A stretch of 64,000 nucleotides of DNA from Fusobacterium varium (GTDB lineage: Bacteria; Fusobacteriota; Fusobacteriia; Fusobacteriales; Fusobacteriaceae): contig LR134390.1 in NCBI GenBank assembly GCA_900637705.1, forward strand, positions 992,001-1,056,000, written 5' to 3'. This document shows positions 17,656 through 27,371 of the stretch, one piece after another. The translations under genes and the position numbers were made by a program. Under the pieces are notes generated by a model. That model had not been told where the DNA came from. It made no database searches and was given only the letters and a program-made list of their open reading frames with translations. Within the stretch, counting starts at the first letter, position 1. Every line of letters begins with the position of its first letter.

Positions 17656-18450
17656 ATGTCCTTTAAACATAAAAAGAAATTTGGTCAGAACTTCCTTACT
17701 GATCAAAAAGAAGTTTTGAGAAAAATAATGGAAGTATCAGATGTAAATGAAAATGATACCATATTGGAGATAGGACCAGGAGAAGGAGCATTAACTGCAT
17801 TGCTTTTGGATAAAGCACAAAAAGTAGTAGCAGTTGAAATAGACAGAGATTTAGAAAAAATATTAAGAAAAAAATTTAATGATAATCCTAAATATACTCT
17901 TGTAATGAATGATGTTTTAGAAACTGACTTAAAAGAATATCTTACACTAGGAATAAAAGTTGTTGCTAATATTCCATACTATATAACTTCACCAATTATA
18001 AATAAATTAATTGAGAATAGAGAGATAATAGATGAAATATATATAATGGTACAAAAAGAAGTTGCTGAAAGAATATGTGCTAGAAAAGGTAAAGAAAGAA
18101 GTGTTTTAACTCTTGCAGTAGAATATTTTGGCAAGGCTGAATATCTTTTTACTATACCTAAAGAAGCTTTTACACCTATTCCTAAAGTGGATTCAGCCTT
18201 TATGTCTATAAAGCTTTATAAAGATGATAAATATAAAAAAATTATAGAAGAAGATATATTTTTCAAATATGTAAAAGCAGCTTTTGCCAATAAGAGAAAA
18301 AACCTCTTAAATAATTTTACAGCTTTAGGAATATCTAAAGATGAATTAAGAAAAATTTTAAGTGAAGCTGGAATTAAAGAAACAGAAAGAGCAGAAAATC
18401 TTACTATAGAGGATTTTATAAATTTAATAGCTGTATTTGAAAAAAAATAA
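17656..18450 (+). CDS. rsmA: 16S rRNA (adenine1518/1519-N6)-dimethyltransferase RsmA
   Basis: A 264-residue KsgA/RsmA enzyme that dimethylates two adjacent adenines at the 3' end of 16S rRNA, a late 30S assembly checkpoint. Family motifs: KKKFGQNFLTD, the SAM loop ILEIGPGEGALT, VEIDRDL, catalytic NIPYYITSPI and the C-terminal FANKRKNLLNN. The third of three in-frame ATGs (17656) is chosen because GGAGG ends 5 bases before it; the first two lie in or against the ribosome-binding site. Ends at a strong hairpin. Confidence 0.95.
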   Translation: MSFKHKKKFGQNFLTDQKEVLRKIMEVSDVNENDTILEIGPGEGALTALLLDKAQKVVAVEIDRDLEKILRKKFNDNPKYTLVMNDVLETDLKEYLTLGIKVVANIPYYITSPIINKLIENREIIDEIYIMVQKEVAERICARKGKERSVLTLAVEYFGKAEYLFTIPKEAFTPIPKVDSAFMSIKLYKDDKYKKIIEEDIFFKYVKAAFANKRKNLLNNFTALGISKDELRKILSEAGIKETERAENLTIEDFINLIAVFEKK

Positions 18451-18459
18451 AGTAAGATT

Positions 18460-18515
18460 AAAATGAGGGTGGATTAAGAGTTATAAAATAGTGAAAGCTT
18501 ACCCTCATTTTAGTT
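18460..18515 (+). terminator. Hairpin terminator after rsmA
   Basis: Stem AAAATGAGGGT (18460-18470) pairs perfectly with ACCCTCATTTT (18501-18511), followed by AGTTTT. The loop is 30 bases. Confidence 0.7.
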
Positions 18516-18531
18516 TTAAATTGGAGGAAAA

Positions 18532-18786
18532 ATGTTAGGAAGTTATGAATATTTAATCCAAAGCAGAAAAGAGGATATAGACTTTATTAATAAAATAATG
18601 GAGGCTTATGAAGGTGCTGGAGTAGTAAGAACTGTAGATCCTCACAAAGGACTTATTAATATAATTACTACTTATGATTTTAAGGATTTTGTAAAGGAAA
18701 TTATTGAAGATTTAGATAAAAAAGAAGTGGTTGCTAAAATTGTGGAAGAAGGTCCTTGGAAAGGATCATTATATATTAATAAATAG
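18532..18786 (+). CDS. DUF4911 family protein
   Basis: An 84-residue protein matching the small DUF4911 family: YLIQSRKEDIDFINKIMEAYEGAGVVRTVDP followed by a short beta-rich part and KIVEEGPWKG near the end. The alpha/beta pattern suggests a small ACT-like fold sensing or binding something, but no function is known. It precedes khpA-rimM-trmD with 22 bases between it and khpA, so it likely belongs to that ribosome-maturation and tRNA-modification operon. ATG follows TTGGAGG. Confidence 0.75.
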   Translation: MLGSYEYLIQSRKEDIDFINKIMEAYEGAGVVRTVDPHKGLINIITTYDFKDFVKEIIEDLDKKEVVAKIVEEGPWKGSLYINK

Positions 18787-18808
18787 AATATAAAATGGAG
18801 GAGAGAAA

Positions 18809-19048
18809 ATGGAAAAATTAGAAAAACTTATAAGTTACATCATAAAAGAATTAGTAGATACTAAAGAAGAAGTAAGAATTGATTATGATGCTATAGATGA
18901 CACTATTATTTTTAAAGTAAGTGTTGCTAAAGGTGAAATGGGAAAAATAATTGGTAAAAATGGACTTACAGCTAATGCAATAAGAGGAGTTATGCAGGCA
19001 GCTGGAGTAAAAGATAAATTAAATGTAAATGTAGAATTTTTAGATTAG
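18809..19048 (+). CDS. khpA: KH-domain RNA-binding protein KhpA
   Basis: A 79-residue single KH domain with the GxxG loop as KIIGKNGLTANAIRG (about residues 48-62). KhpA binds many RNAs, usually with KhpB, and sits beside rpsP-rimM-trmD in many bacteria, as here. It lies 8 bases upstream of rimM. ATG follows ATGGAGGAG. Confidence 0.92.
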   Translation: MEKLEKLISYIIKELVDTKEEVRIDYDAIDDTIIFKVSVAKGEMGKIIGKNGLTANAIRGVMQAAGVKDKLNVNVEFLD

Positions 19049-19056
19049 GAGGGGTA

Positions 19057-19629
19057 ATGGAACTTTTAACAGTTGGTAAAATTTCTGGAACACATCACTT
19101 AAAAGGAGCTGTAAAAATAATAGCTAACATAGGAGATGCTGAAATTCTTGAAGGAAATAGAGTAATAGTAGAACTTCCTGAAGGAGAGCAGAAAATATTT
19201 ACTGTAATAAGTGTAAGTCCTTTAGTTGGGAATAAATGGGTAGCTGAATTTCAGGAAATAACTAATAAAACTGAAGCTGGAAAATTAAAAAACTCTCTTA
19301 TAAAAATAAGAAGAGAACTTCTTGGAATAGGAGAAGATGAGTATCTTTTAAATGATCTTTTAGATATGAAAGCTGTGGATATTGACAATGGAGAAATTCT
19401 TGGAAAAGTAACTGATATATTTGAAACAGCAGCTCATGATATTTTAGTTATTGAAGGAACAAATACAGAAATAATGGTGCCAGATATAGATGAATTTGTA
19501 AAGAAAATAGATTTTGATAACAGAGAAATATTTATCCATCTTATAGAGGGAATGAAGGAAGTAAAAGGTCAAAAACTAAAACAAGATGATGGGATAGAAG
19601 AAGAACTTGAGGAAAATGAGGAGAAATAA
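19057..19629 (+). CDS. rimM: Ribosome maturation factor RimM
   Basis: A 190-residue 30S assembly factor that binds r-protein S19. The N-terminal barrel starts VGKISGTHHLKGAVKI (residues 6-21) and the PRC-barrel domain has DEYLLNDLLDMKAVD and HDILVIEGTNTEIMVPDIDEFVKKID (about 94-160). The last 25 residues are a charged tail (DDGIEEELEENEEK) beyond the folded domain. Its stop codon is immediately followed by the trmD ATG. Confidence 0.93.
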   Translation: MELLTVGKISGTHHLKGAVKIIANIGDAEILEGNRVIVELPEGEQKIFTVISVSPLVGNKWVAEFQEITNKTEAGKLKNSLIKIRRELLGIGEDEYLLNDLLDMKAVDIDNGEILGKVTDIFETAAHDILVIEGTNTEIMVPDIDEFVKKIDFDNREIFIHLIEGMKEVKGQKLKQDDGIEEELEENEEK

Positions 19630-20358
19630 ATGAAAATCAATATTTTGACTCTATTTCCAGAGATGTTTTCTGGATTCAAAAGTGAAAGTATAATAGGGAG
19701 GGCTGTTGAAAAGGGTAGCCTTGAAATAAATGTAATAGATATAAGGGATTTTTGTTATGATAAACATAAACAGGCTGATGATACTCCTTTTGGGGGAGGA
19801 GCAGGAATGGTAATGAAACCTGAACCTCTCATTAGAGCATTGAAAACAATGGCTGGAAAGGTAATATATACTTCTCCACAGGGAGTAAAATTTAATCAAC
19901 AGCTTGCCATAGAGCTTGCTCAGGAAAAAGAGATAACTATAATTGCAGGACATTATGAAGGGATAGATGAAAGAGTAATTGAAAGTAATGTTGATATAGA
20001 AATATCTATTGGAGATTTTGTTCTTACAGGAGGAGAATTACCTGCAATGGTAATGACTGACTGTATTGCAAGGCTTATTCCGGGAGTTATAAAAAAAGAA
20101 TCTTATGAGAATGATTCTTTTTTCAATGGATTATTAGATTATCCTCATTACACAAGACCTGCTGAATATGAAGGAATGAAAGTTCCAGAAGTACTTCTAT
20201 CAGGACATCATAAAAATATAGAACTTTGGAGACTTAAAGAAAGTCTGAAAAGAACATATTTAAGAAGAAAGGACTTACTGGAAAAAAGAGAGCTCAGCAA
20301 AATAGAAAAAAAACTTTTATCAGAGATAAAAGCAGAGCTTGGAAAGGAGCAGAAATGA
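19630..20358 (+). CDS. trmD: tRNA (guanine37-N1)-methyltransferase TrmD
   Basis: A 242-residue SPOUT enzyme that makes m1G37 in tRNAs reading codons starting with C, preventing +1 frameshifts. Signature segments: ILTLFPEMFSGF at the start, DDTPFGGGAGMVMKPEP, the trefoil-knot SAM site with IIAGHYEGIDERV and ISIGDFVLTGGELPAM, and a C-terminal helical domain for tRNA. It abuts rimM and overlaps the next gene by 4 bases (ATGA). Confidence 0.96.
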   Translation: MKINILTLFPEMFSGFKSESIIGRAVEKGSLEINVIDIRDFCYDKHKQADDTPFGGGAGMVMKPEPLIRALKTMAGKVIYTSPQGVKFNQQLAIELAQEKEITIIAGHYEGIDERVIESNVDIEISIGDFVLTGGELPAMVMTDCIARLIPGVIKKESYENDSFFNGLLDYPHYTRPAEYEGMKVPEVLLSGHHKNIELWRLKESLKRTYLRRKDLLEKRELSKIEKKLLSEIKAELGKEQK

Positions 20359-20891
20359 TATACAAATTAAATAATCTTGTCCCTAAAATAGGAAAAAATA
20401 ATTATATAGCAGATACTGCAAGTATTATTGGAAATGTAGAAACTGGAAATAATGTTTCTATATGGTTTTCAGCTGTACTAAGAGGAGATATGGGAAGAAT
20501 AGTTATTGGAGATGACTCTAATGTTCAGGATAATTCAACTCTTCATGGAGATTATAGTTTTCCTACAACTATTGGAAAAGGAGTTACTATTGGACACAAT
20601 TGTGTAGTTCATGGCTGTACTGTTGGAGATAATTCTGTGATAGGAATGGGAAGCCAAATACTTAATGGAAGTATAATTCCAAAAAATTGTATTGTATCAG
20701 CAGGATCAGTAGTAAATAGTAAATTAAAAGCAGAAGAGGGAGATCTTATAGCAGGGTCACCAGCTAAAGTTATAAAAAAATTATCTGAAAAAAATTGGGA
20801 ATATTTGGACTATGCAAGAGATTCATATCTTACAAAGATAAAAAGTTATTTAGAAGAATTAGAAGAAATAAATATAAATCAAGAAGATTAG
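20355..20891 (+). CDS. Gamma-class carbonic anhydrase-like hexapeptide protein
   Basis: A 178-residue left-handed beta-helix protein of the YrdA/PaaY family. The hexapeptide repeats run from about residue 15 to 130, and the three metal-ligand histidines are visible in LHGDYSF, GHNCVVHGC (two). Related proteins are zinc or iron carbonic anhydrases or accessory thioesterases; the catalytic role here is inferred only. Its start overlaps the trmD stop (ATGA), so it is translated with that operon. Confidence 0.85.
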   Translation: MIYKLNNLVPKIGKNNYIADTASIIGNVETGNNVSIWFSAVLRGDMGRIVIGDDSNVQDNSTLHGDYSFPTTIGKGVTIGHNCVVHGCTVGDNSVIGMGSQILNGSIIPKNCIVSAGSVVNSKLKAEEGDLIAGSPAKVIKKLSEKNWEYLDYARDSYLTKIKSYLEELEEININQED

Positions 20892-20932
20892 ATTTTAATT
20901 AAAAAATCAAGAAAAGAGGACTGAGTAATAAG

Positions 20933-21496
20933 ATGAGAGAAAAAATTTATCTGGGATTAGTTCATTATCCAGTATATAATAAAAATAATGATGTGGTATG
21001 TACTTCAGTTACAAATTTTGATATCCATGATATATCAAGAAGTTGTAGAACTTATGATGTAAAAGGATATCGTTTGATAGTTCCTGTAGAGGCACAAAAA
21101 ATGCTTACAGAAAGAATTATTGGATATTGGCAGGAAGGTACTGGAGGTCAATATAATAAAGATAGAGAAAATGCTTTTAGTATAACAAGAGTAATGGATA
21201 GTATAGAAAAAACTATTGAGGAAATAGAGGAAAGGGAAGGGCAGAAACCAGTTATAATAACTACATCTGCAAGAATTTTTTCTAATACAATAGGATATAA
21301 AGCACTTTCAGAAAAAATATTTGAAGATGATAGACCATATCTTTTATTATTTGGAACAGGTTGGGGTCTTACAGATGAAATAATGGATATGTCAGATTAT
21401 ATTTTGGAGCCAATAAGGGGAAATACTAGGTATAATCATCTTTCTGTAAGAGCAGCAGTAGCTATTATTTTAGATAGATTATTAGGAGAAAATTAA
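20933..21496 (+). CDS. SPOUT-type RNA methyltransferase-like protein
   Basis: A 187-residue protein of the PF09936-type RNA methyltransferase group. It begins YLGLVHYPVYNKNNDVVCTSVTNFDIHDISRSCRTYDV, with LLLFGTGWGLTDEIM and EPIRGNTRYNHLSVRAAVAIILDRL forming the SAM-binding trefoil-knot end (about residues 140-185). The substrate RNA is unknown. It follows the gamma-carbonic anhydrase gene by 41 bases and precedes polC by 21, so it bridges the ribosome/tRNA operon and the replication polymerase. Confidence 0.82.
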   Translation: MREKIYLGLVHYPVYNKNNDVVCTSVTNFDIHDISRSCRTYDVKGYRLIVPVEAQKMLTERIIGYWQEGTGGQYNKDRENAFSITRVMDSIEKTIEEIEEREGQKPVIITTSARIFSNTIGYKALSEKIFEDDRPYLLLFGTGWGLTDEIMDMSDYILEPIRGNTRYNHLSVRAAVAIILDRLLGEN

Positions 21497-21517
21497 TAGA
21501 TAAATTCTGGAGGTAAA

Positions 21518-24500
21518 ATGAATAGAAATGAGATTAGAATAAAACCTCAGGACAGCATTTTTAAACAGATGGGAATAAACTCTGTGGACATTAAAGAGAT
21601 AATTTTCAGTGAAAGAAATAAGAAAATGAAGTTTATGTGTTCAGTTCCATGTGTAAAAGACCTCTGTGAGCTTGATATAATCTATGAAAATATAAAAAAG
21701 AATTTTGGAAAAGAACTAGAAGTAGATTTTAGAGTAGAGTATACAGAGAAAGAAATGATGAAGGAAGAACTTATAGCGATAGTAGAGAGAGCTATAATCA
21801 GACTTAAGGCAAGAAATGCTATTTCTAAATCATTTCTTTATTTTTATAGAATAAAAATAGAAGAAGAAGCTGTAAATATTGAACTTAATGAAAAGACAGC
21901 TATAGAAATTCTAATGAATTCTGGAATAGATGATAAACTTGGAGAAATACTGGAAAATTATGGAATATATAATTTTAAAGTTAAATTTATACTCGGGGAT
22001 TTTTCTAAGGAATTAACAGAGATAGAAAAACAAAAGCAGAAAGAAATAATAACTTTATCTGCTAAAATAGATTCTGATAATTCAAAAGTAGCAGCATCTA
22101 AACCTCAAAAATCAAATGAGGTTTTTGTAAAACAAGGATTTTCAAAACAGGGATATACAAGTAATAAAACAAAAGAGATAAAAGGGAATTCTATTTCAAT
22201 AGAGGAATTTGGAGAACTTTATGAAGATGAAATTTGTATAGTTGAAGGAGAAATATTTTCCATTGAAAGTAGAGATATCAAAAATGATAAAATTTTGATG
22301 ACAATAAGAATAACAGATGAAAGAAGTTCTCTGACAACAAAAGTATTTCTTGATAAAAATAAGAAATTAGAGGTAGCAGTTGGAGATTTTATTAAAGTAA
22401 GTGGAAAGAAACAGATTGATAAATTTTCTGATAACGAAGAAATAATAATGGTGAATTCTATTAATAAACTTGATAAAGTAAAAGTTCAAAAAACTGATAA
22501 TGCTCCAGAAAAAATGGTAGAACTTCATACACATAGTAAAATGAGTGAGATGGTTGGAGTAGAAGATATTTCAGATCTTATAAAACAGGCAATAGCTTAT
22601 GGGCATAAGGCAATGGCTATAACAGATTATGCTGTGGTGCACTCTTTCCCATTTGCCTATAAAGCAGCTAAAGGAAAGGACTTTAAAGCTATTCTTGGTT
22701 GTGAAATGTATATGGTAAATGATGATTCTGAAATGGTAAGAAGTAGTAAGGATATACCAATAGAAGAAGAAAATTTTGTGGTATTTGACTTGGAAACTAT
22801 GGGACTTAATTCTCATGAACATGAGATAATAGAAATAGGAGCTGTAAAACTTCAAGGAACAAGAATAGTAGAGAGATATTCACAATTAGTTAATCCTAAA
22901 AAAACTATTCCTAAAAAAATACAAGAACTTACGAATATATCTCAAGATATGGTTGACAATATGCCTACAATAGAGGAAGTACTTCCTAAATTTATGGAAT
23001 TTGTAGGAGATTCTACAATGGTGGCACATAATGCTCCATTTGACATGGGATTTATAAGAAGAGATGTCAAAAAAATTATGGGATATGACTATAAGCCTGC
23101 AGTAATAGATACTTTACAAATGGCAAGAGATTTGTATCCTGAACTTAAAGCATATGGATTGAAAAATTTAAATAAAGTATTAGGGCTGTCATTAGATAAC
23201 CACCATAGAGCTGTAGATGACTCACAAGCAACAGCTAATATGTTTATTATATTTATTGAAAAATATATGGAAATGGGAATAACTAATCTCAATGAGATAA
23301 CAGGTGCTCTACCAATAAATGTAAAAAAACAAGATACCTCAAATATAATAGTATTGGTAAAGAATCTTCAAGGACTTCATAATATGTATAGATTAGTATC
23401 AGAAGCTCATGTTGATTATTATGGAAATAAGAAACCAAGAGTATTAAAGTCACATATAGAAAAATATAGAGAAGGATTGATTATAGGAAGTTCTCTTTCT
23501 TCACATTTTATGAATGATGGAGAATTATCTAATTACTATATGAGATATGATTATGAAAAAATAGAAAAAAATATAGATTTTTATGATTATATAGAGCTTC
23601 TTCCAAAGGGAGCGTACTCAGAGTTATATGAAGATGATGGGACTGGGACTATTTCGTCTTTTTCAATGATTGAAGATATGAATAAATATTTTTATAATCT
23701 GGCTAAAGAGAGAGGAAAATTAGTAACAGCAAGTTCTAATGTACATTATATAAATGAGACTGATAGTAAAATAAGAAGTATTCTTCTTTATGGAAGTGGA
23801 AGTGTTTATAGAGAGAATCAATATAAAACAGACAATAAATTTTATTTCAGAACAACAGAAGAACTTGTAAATGAATTCGACTATATGGGTGAAGATATTG
23901 CAAAGGAGATAGTTGTATCAGGAACAAATACCATAGCAGATATGATAGAAGTTATAAAACCAGTTCCAGATGGATTTTATCCTCCTAAGATAGATAATGC
24001 TGAAAATATAGTAAAAGAGATGACATATGAAAAAGCATATAGAATATATGGAAATCCTCTTCCAGAAATAGTTAAAGCAAGATTAGAAAGAGAGTTGGGG
24101 GCTATCATAGGTAATGGCTTTTCAGTTCTTTATCTTTCAGCTCAAAAGCTGGTTAAAAAATCACTGGATAATGGATATCTAGTTGGTTCCAGAGGATCAG
24201 TAGGATCTTCTTTAGTTGCTTATATGATGGATATCACAGAAGTTAATGCTCTTTATCCACACTATATATGTACAAATCCAGAGTGTAAAAATTCTGAGTT
24301 TATAGAAAGAGAAGGGGTAGGAATTGACCTTCCAGAAAAGATATGCCCTAAGTGTGGGCAGCCATATAAAAGAGATGGGTATTCAATACCTTTTGAAGTA
24401 TTTATGGGATTCAATGGAGAAAAGGTACCAGATATTGACCTTAACTTCTCAGGAGAATATCAATCAGAAATACATAGATATTGTGAACAGCTTTTCGGAA

Positions 24501-25858
24501 AAGAAAATGTATTTAAAGCAGGGACTATATCTACATTGGCAGAAAAAAATGCTGAAGGTTATGTAAGAAAATATTTTGAAGAACATGAAATGAAAGGAAA
24601 TAGAGCTGAAATAGTCAGACTTGCCAAGAAATGTGAGGGAGCTAAGAAAACTACAGGACAGCATCCAGGAGGAATGGTTGTAGTTCCTAGAGATCACTCT
24701 ATATATGAGTTTTGTCCTGTACAGAAACCTGCAAATGATGAAAAAAATGATTCTATTACAACACATTTTGATTATCATGTAATGGATGAACAGTTAGTAA
24801 AACTAGATATACTTGGACATGACGATCCTACTACCATAAAGATGCTGCAGGAATATACAGGAGTGGATATTTATACTATTCCTATTGCTGATCCAGAAAC
24901 GTTAAAAATATTTTCTGGAACTGAATCATTAGGAATTACCCCTGAAGATATAAACTCAGTAGTTGGAACTTTTGGAGTACCAGAATTTGGAACACCATTT
25001 GTAAGACAGATGCTTATAGATACTATGCCAAAAACTTTTGCTGAACTTGTAAGAATCTCAGGATTGTCACATGGTACAGATGTGTGGCTGAATAATGCTC
25101 AGGAATTCATAAGACAGAAAAAAGCAACTCTATCCCAAGTAATAACAGTGCGTGATGACATAATGAACTATCTTATTGACCAAGGTCTTGAAAAGGGAAC
25201 AGCATTTAAAATAATGGAGTTTGTAAGAAAGGGAAAACCTTCAAAAGATCCAGAAGGATGGGAGAAATTCTCAAATGAAATGAAAGAGCATGATGTTGCT
25301 GAATGGTATATAGAGTCATGCAGAAGAATAAAATATATGTTTCCTAAGGGACATGCAGTTGCTTATGTTATGATGGCAATGAGAATAGCTTATTTCAAAG
25401 TACATTATCCTCTGGCTTTTTATGCAGCATATTTATCAAGAAAGGCAGAAGATTTTGATTATGAGATAATGAGTGATCCTAAAACAGCAAAGGAACATTT
25501 AGCAGTATTGAGTAAAGAACCTAAACTTGATGTAAAGAAAAAGGCTGAAATGGCAATATGTGAAATTATAGTAGAAATGTATGCCAGAGGTTATGAATTT
25601 CTTCCAATAGATGTATATACATCTGCTGGGTTTAAGTTTACAATAGAAGATGGCAAGATAAGAATACCTCTGATAGCTCTTAATGGACTAGGAGGAGCAG
25701 TAATAGAAAACTTAATAAAAGAAAGAGAAGTAAGTAAATTTTTATCATATGAAGATCTAAAAAGAAGAACAAAGATATCACAAACAATAATTGAAAAACT
25801 TAAATCTATAAATGCAGTAGATTCATTGAGTGAAACTAATCAGATATCGTTGTTTTAG
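21518..25858 (+). CDS. polC: DNA polymerase III PolC, Gram-positive type
   Basis: A 1446-residue replicative polymerase with built-in 3'-5' exonuclease. Order of parts: N-terminal region (1-215), OB fold (about 220-320), PHP domain (HTHSKMSEMVG near 335, interrupted by the exonuclease insertion), DEDDh exonuclease (FDLETMGLNSHEHEIIEIGAV near 424, HNAPFDMGFIRRD, HHRAVDDSQAT), then palm and fingers (GSRGSVGSSLVAYMMDITEVN, VPDIDLNFSGEYQ) and the beta-clamp peptide NQISLF at the end. In the PHP domain the usual TDH motif is TDYAVVHSFPFAY, with Tyr replacing a metal-binding His. Start ATG follows GGAGG. Ends 8 bases before the next gene. Confidence 0.97.
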   Translation: MNRNEIRIKPQDSIFKQMGINSVDIKEIIFSERNKKMKFMCSVPCVKDLCELDIIYENIKKNFGKELEVDFRVEYTEKEMMKEELIAIVERAIIRLKARNAISKSFLYFYRIKIEEEAVNIELNEKTAIEILMNSGIDDKLGEILENYGIYNFKVKFILGDFSKELTEIEKQKQKEIITLSAKIDSDNSKVAASKPQKSNEVFVKQGFSKQGYTSNKTKEIKGNSISIEEFGELYEDEICIVEGEIFSIESRDIKNDKILMTIRITDERSSLTTKVFLDKNKKLEVAVGDFIKVSGKKQIDKFSDNEEIIMVNSINKLDKVKVQKTDNAPEKMVELHTHSKMSEMVGVEDISDLIKQAIAYGHKAMAITDYAVVHSFPFAYKAAKGKDFKAILGCEMYMVNDDSEMVRSSKDIPIEEENFVVFDLETMGLNSHEHEIIEIGAVKLQGTRIVERYSQLVNPKKTIPKKIQELTNISQDMVDNMPTIEEVLPKFMEFVGDSTMVAHNAPFDMGFIRRDVKKIMGYDYKPAVIDTLQMARDLYPELKAYGLKNLNKVLGLSLDNHHRAVDDSQATANMFIIFIEKYMEMGITNLNEITGALPINVKKQDTSNIIVLVKNLQGLHNMYRLVSEAHVDYYGNKKPRVLKSHIEKYREGLIIGSSLSSHFMNDGELSNYYMRYDYEKIEKNIDFYDYIELLPKGAYSELYEDDGTGTISSFSMIEDMNKYFYNLAKERGKLVTASSNVHYINETDSKIRSILLYGSGSVYRENQYKTDNKFYFRTTEELVNEFDYMGEDIAKEIVVSGTNTIADMIEVIKPVPDGFYPPKIDNAENIVKEMTYEKAYRIYGNPLPEIVKARLERELGAIIGNGFSVLYLSAQKLVKKSLDNGYLVGSRGSVGSSLVAYMMDITEVNALYPHYICTNPECKNSEFIEREGVGIDLPEKICPKCGQPYKRDGYSIPFEVFMGFNGEKVPDIDLNFSGEYQSEIHRYCEQLFGKENVFKAGTISTLAEKNAEGYVRKYFEEHEMKGNRAEIVRLAKKCEGAKKTTGQHPGGMVVVPRDHSIYEFCPVQKPANDEKNDSITTHFDYHVMDEQLVKLDILGHDDPTTIKMLQEYTGVDIYTIPIADPETLKIFSGTESLGITPEDINSVVGTFGVPEFGTPFVRQMLIDTMPKTFAELVRISGLSHGTDVWLNNAQEFIRQKKATLSQVITVRDDIMNYLIDQGLEKGTAFKIMEFVRKGKPSKDPEGWEKFSNEMKEHDVAEWYIESCRRIKYMFPKGHAVAYVMMAMRIAYFKVHYPLAFYAAYLSRKAEDFDYEIMSDPKTAKEHLAVLSKEPKLDVKKKAEMAICEIIVEMYARGYEFLPIDVYTSAGFKFTIEDGKIRIPLIALNGLGGAVIENLIKEREVSKFLSYEDLKRRTKISQTIIEKLKSINAVDSLSETNQISLF

Positions 25859-25866
25859 GAGGAAAA

Positions 25867-26784
25867 ATGTTAAATGAAAAAAATGAAACCATGGGAGCTA
25901 TGCTTGTATGTCTTGCAGCTACACTTTGGGGATTTGATTCTATAGTACTAACACCAAGACTATTTAAACTTAGTGTACCTTATGTGGTTTTTATGTTACA
26001 CCTTCTTCCTTTTATAGGAATGACTTTGATATTTGGAAAAGATGAACTAAAGAATATAAAAAAGCTAGATAAAAGAGATTTAATGTTTTTCTTTTTAGTT
26101 GCATTATTTGGAGGTAGTTTAGGAACACTTTCAATAGTAAAAGCATTATTCTTAGTAAATTTTCATCATCTTACTGTAGTTACACTTTTACAAAAATTAC
26201 AGCCTGTATTTGCTATTATATTGGCTAGAGTAATACTGAAAGAGAGAGAAGGCAAAGGATTTTTATTTTGGGCAGTAATGGCCCTTATAGGAGGATATTT
26301 TCTTACTTTTCAATTTAATATGCCTCAGATGGTGTATAATGGAAATATGTTACTAGCTTGTTTTTATGCACTTTTAGCAGCATTTTCTTTTGGAAGTGCC
26401 ACTGTATTTGGAAAAAGGATTTTAAAAAATGCTTCCTTCAGAACAGCTTTGTATTTAAGGTATGGATTAACAGCTTTTATAATGTTTTTTATAGCTTTTT
26501 TTACAGGGAGTCTTGGATATATAAACCATACAACTCCATTTCAATGGCTGATATTTGTTATAATAGGTCTTACAAGTGGAAGTGGGGCAATACTTTTATA
26601 TTATAAAGGGCTTAGATATATTAAAGCAAATGTAGCAACAATGTGTGAACTTTGTTTCCCTGTGTCAAGCATATTGTTTGACTATATATTTAATGGAAAT
26701 GTTTTATCAATAATTCAAATATTAAGTGCAGTATTAATGCTGTATTCTATTTATAAGATAACTAAAAATAGAGTAAGTAGGTAA
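25867..26784 (+). CDS. DMT superfamily (EamA) transporter
   Basis: A 305-residue inner-membrane protein with about ten hydrophobic helices in two EamA repeats (about 10-145 and 160-300). The first repeat begins GAMLVCLAATLWGFDSIVL and ends near VVTLLQKLQPVFAIILARVILKERE, the classic EamA closing motif; the second ends VATMCELCFPVSSILFDYIFNGNVLS. These carriers move amino acids, nucleotides or other metabolites, usually outward. It starts 8 bases after polC with AGGAGG inside the polC stop region. Substrate unknown. Confidence 0.88.
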   Translation: MLNEKNETMGAMLVCLAATLWGFDSIVLTPRLFKLSVPYVVFMLHLLPFIGMTLIFGKDELKNIKKLDKRDLMFFFLVALFGGSLGTLSIVKALFLVNFHHLTVVTLLQKLQPVFAIILARVILKEREGKGFLFWAVMALIGGYFLTFQFNMPQMVYNGNMLLACFYALLAAFSFGSATVFGKRILKNASFRTALYLRYGLTAFIMFFIAFFTGSLGYINHTTPFQWLIFVIIGLTSGSGAILLYYKGLRYIKANVATMCELCFPVSSILFDYIFNGNVLSIIQILSAVLMLYSIYKITKNRVSR

Positions 26785-26861
26785 AAAAATATAAAATAAT
26801 TTGTAAATTTTTAAAAGTTATGGTATAAAGAATATAGCTAAAAAATTAAGGAGGAATTATA

Positions 26862-27140
26862 ATGACTAAAAAAGAGTTTATTGATTTATATTTTGAAAAA
26901 GGAGAATTTGCAACTAAAATTGATGCTGAAAAAAAAGCTGCAGCTTTTTTAGCAGTTATTGAAGAAGGTTTAGTAAGTGGAGAAGATATTACTTTCCTAG
27001 GATTTGGAAAATTTGAAGTTGCTGATAGAGCTGCTAGAACTTGTAGAAATCCACAAACTGGTGAAGAAATGGAAGTTGAAGCTAAGAAAGTAGTAAAATT
27101 CAAGGCAGGAAAAGGATTATCTGAAAAAGTAAATCAATAA
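26862..27140 (+). CDS. hup: HU family DNA-binding protein
   Basis: A 92-residue nucleoid protein. It has the HU helical dimer region (TKKEFIDLYFEKGEFATKIDAEKKAAAFL) and the beta-arm segment GFGKFEVADRAARTCRNPQTGEEMEV, ending FKAGKGLSEKVN. The arm carries NPQTG with the DNA-intercalating proline. HU bends DNA and compacts the chromosome. Its own strong Shine-Dalgarno (AAGGAGG) and the terminator right after it point to a single-gene, highly expressed unit. Confidence 0.95.
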   Translation: MTKKEFIDLYFEKGEFATKIDAEKKAAAFLAVIEEGLVSGEDITFLGFGKFEVADRAARTCRNPQTGEEMEVEAKKVVKFKAGKGLSEKVNQ

Positions 27141-27160
27141 TTCTAAATTAATTTTTATAT

Positions 27161-27199
27161 AAAAGTGGAGGTACTGTTTGACAGTATCTCCACTTTTTT
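27161..27199 (+). terminator. Intrinsic terminator after hup
   Basis: AAAAGTGGAGGTACTGT pairs with ACAGTATCTCCACTTTT (one G-U and one offset) and is followed by a T run. Confidence 0.85.
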
Positions 27200-27241
27200 C
27201 TTTTACTAGTAAAAAAATATGATATTTTTCACTTGAAAATG

Positions 27242-27270
27242 TTGAAAAATCGAAAGAAAAGTTCTATAAT
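27242..27270 (+). promoter_or_regulatory. Promoter for the threonine dehydratase gene
   Basis: TTGAAA (27242-27247) and TATAAT (27265-27270) are separated by 17 bases, about 100 bases before the start codon. The intervening leader is plain AT-rich sequence. Confidence 0.7.
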
Positions 27271-27371
27271 ATAGACATAAAGAGTAAATTAAATAATTTA
27301 AAAAAGTGAAAATAAAATTTTACTATTAAAAAAATTAAAAATTATTTAAATTATAATATAGGAGGAAAGTC

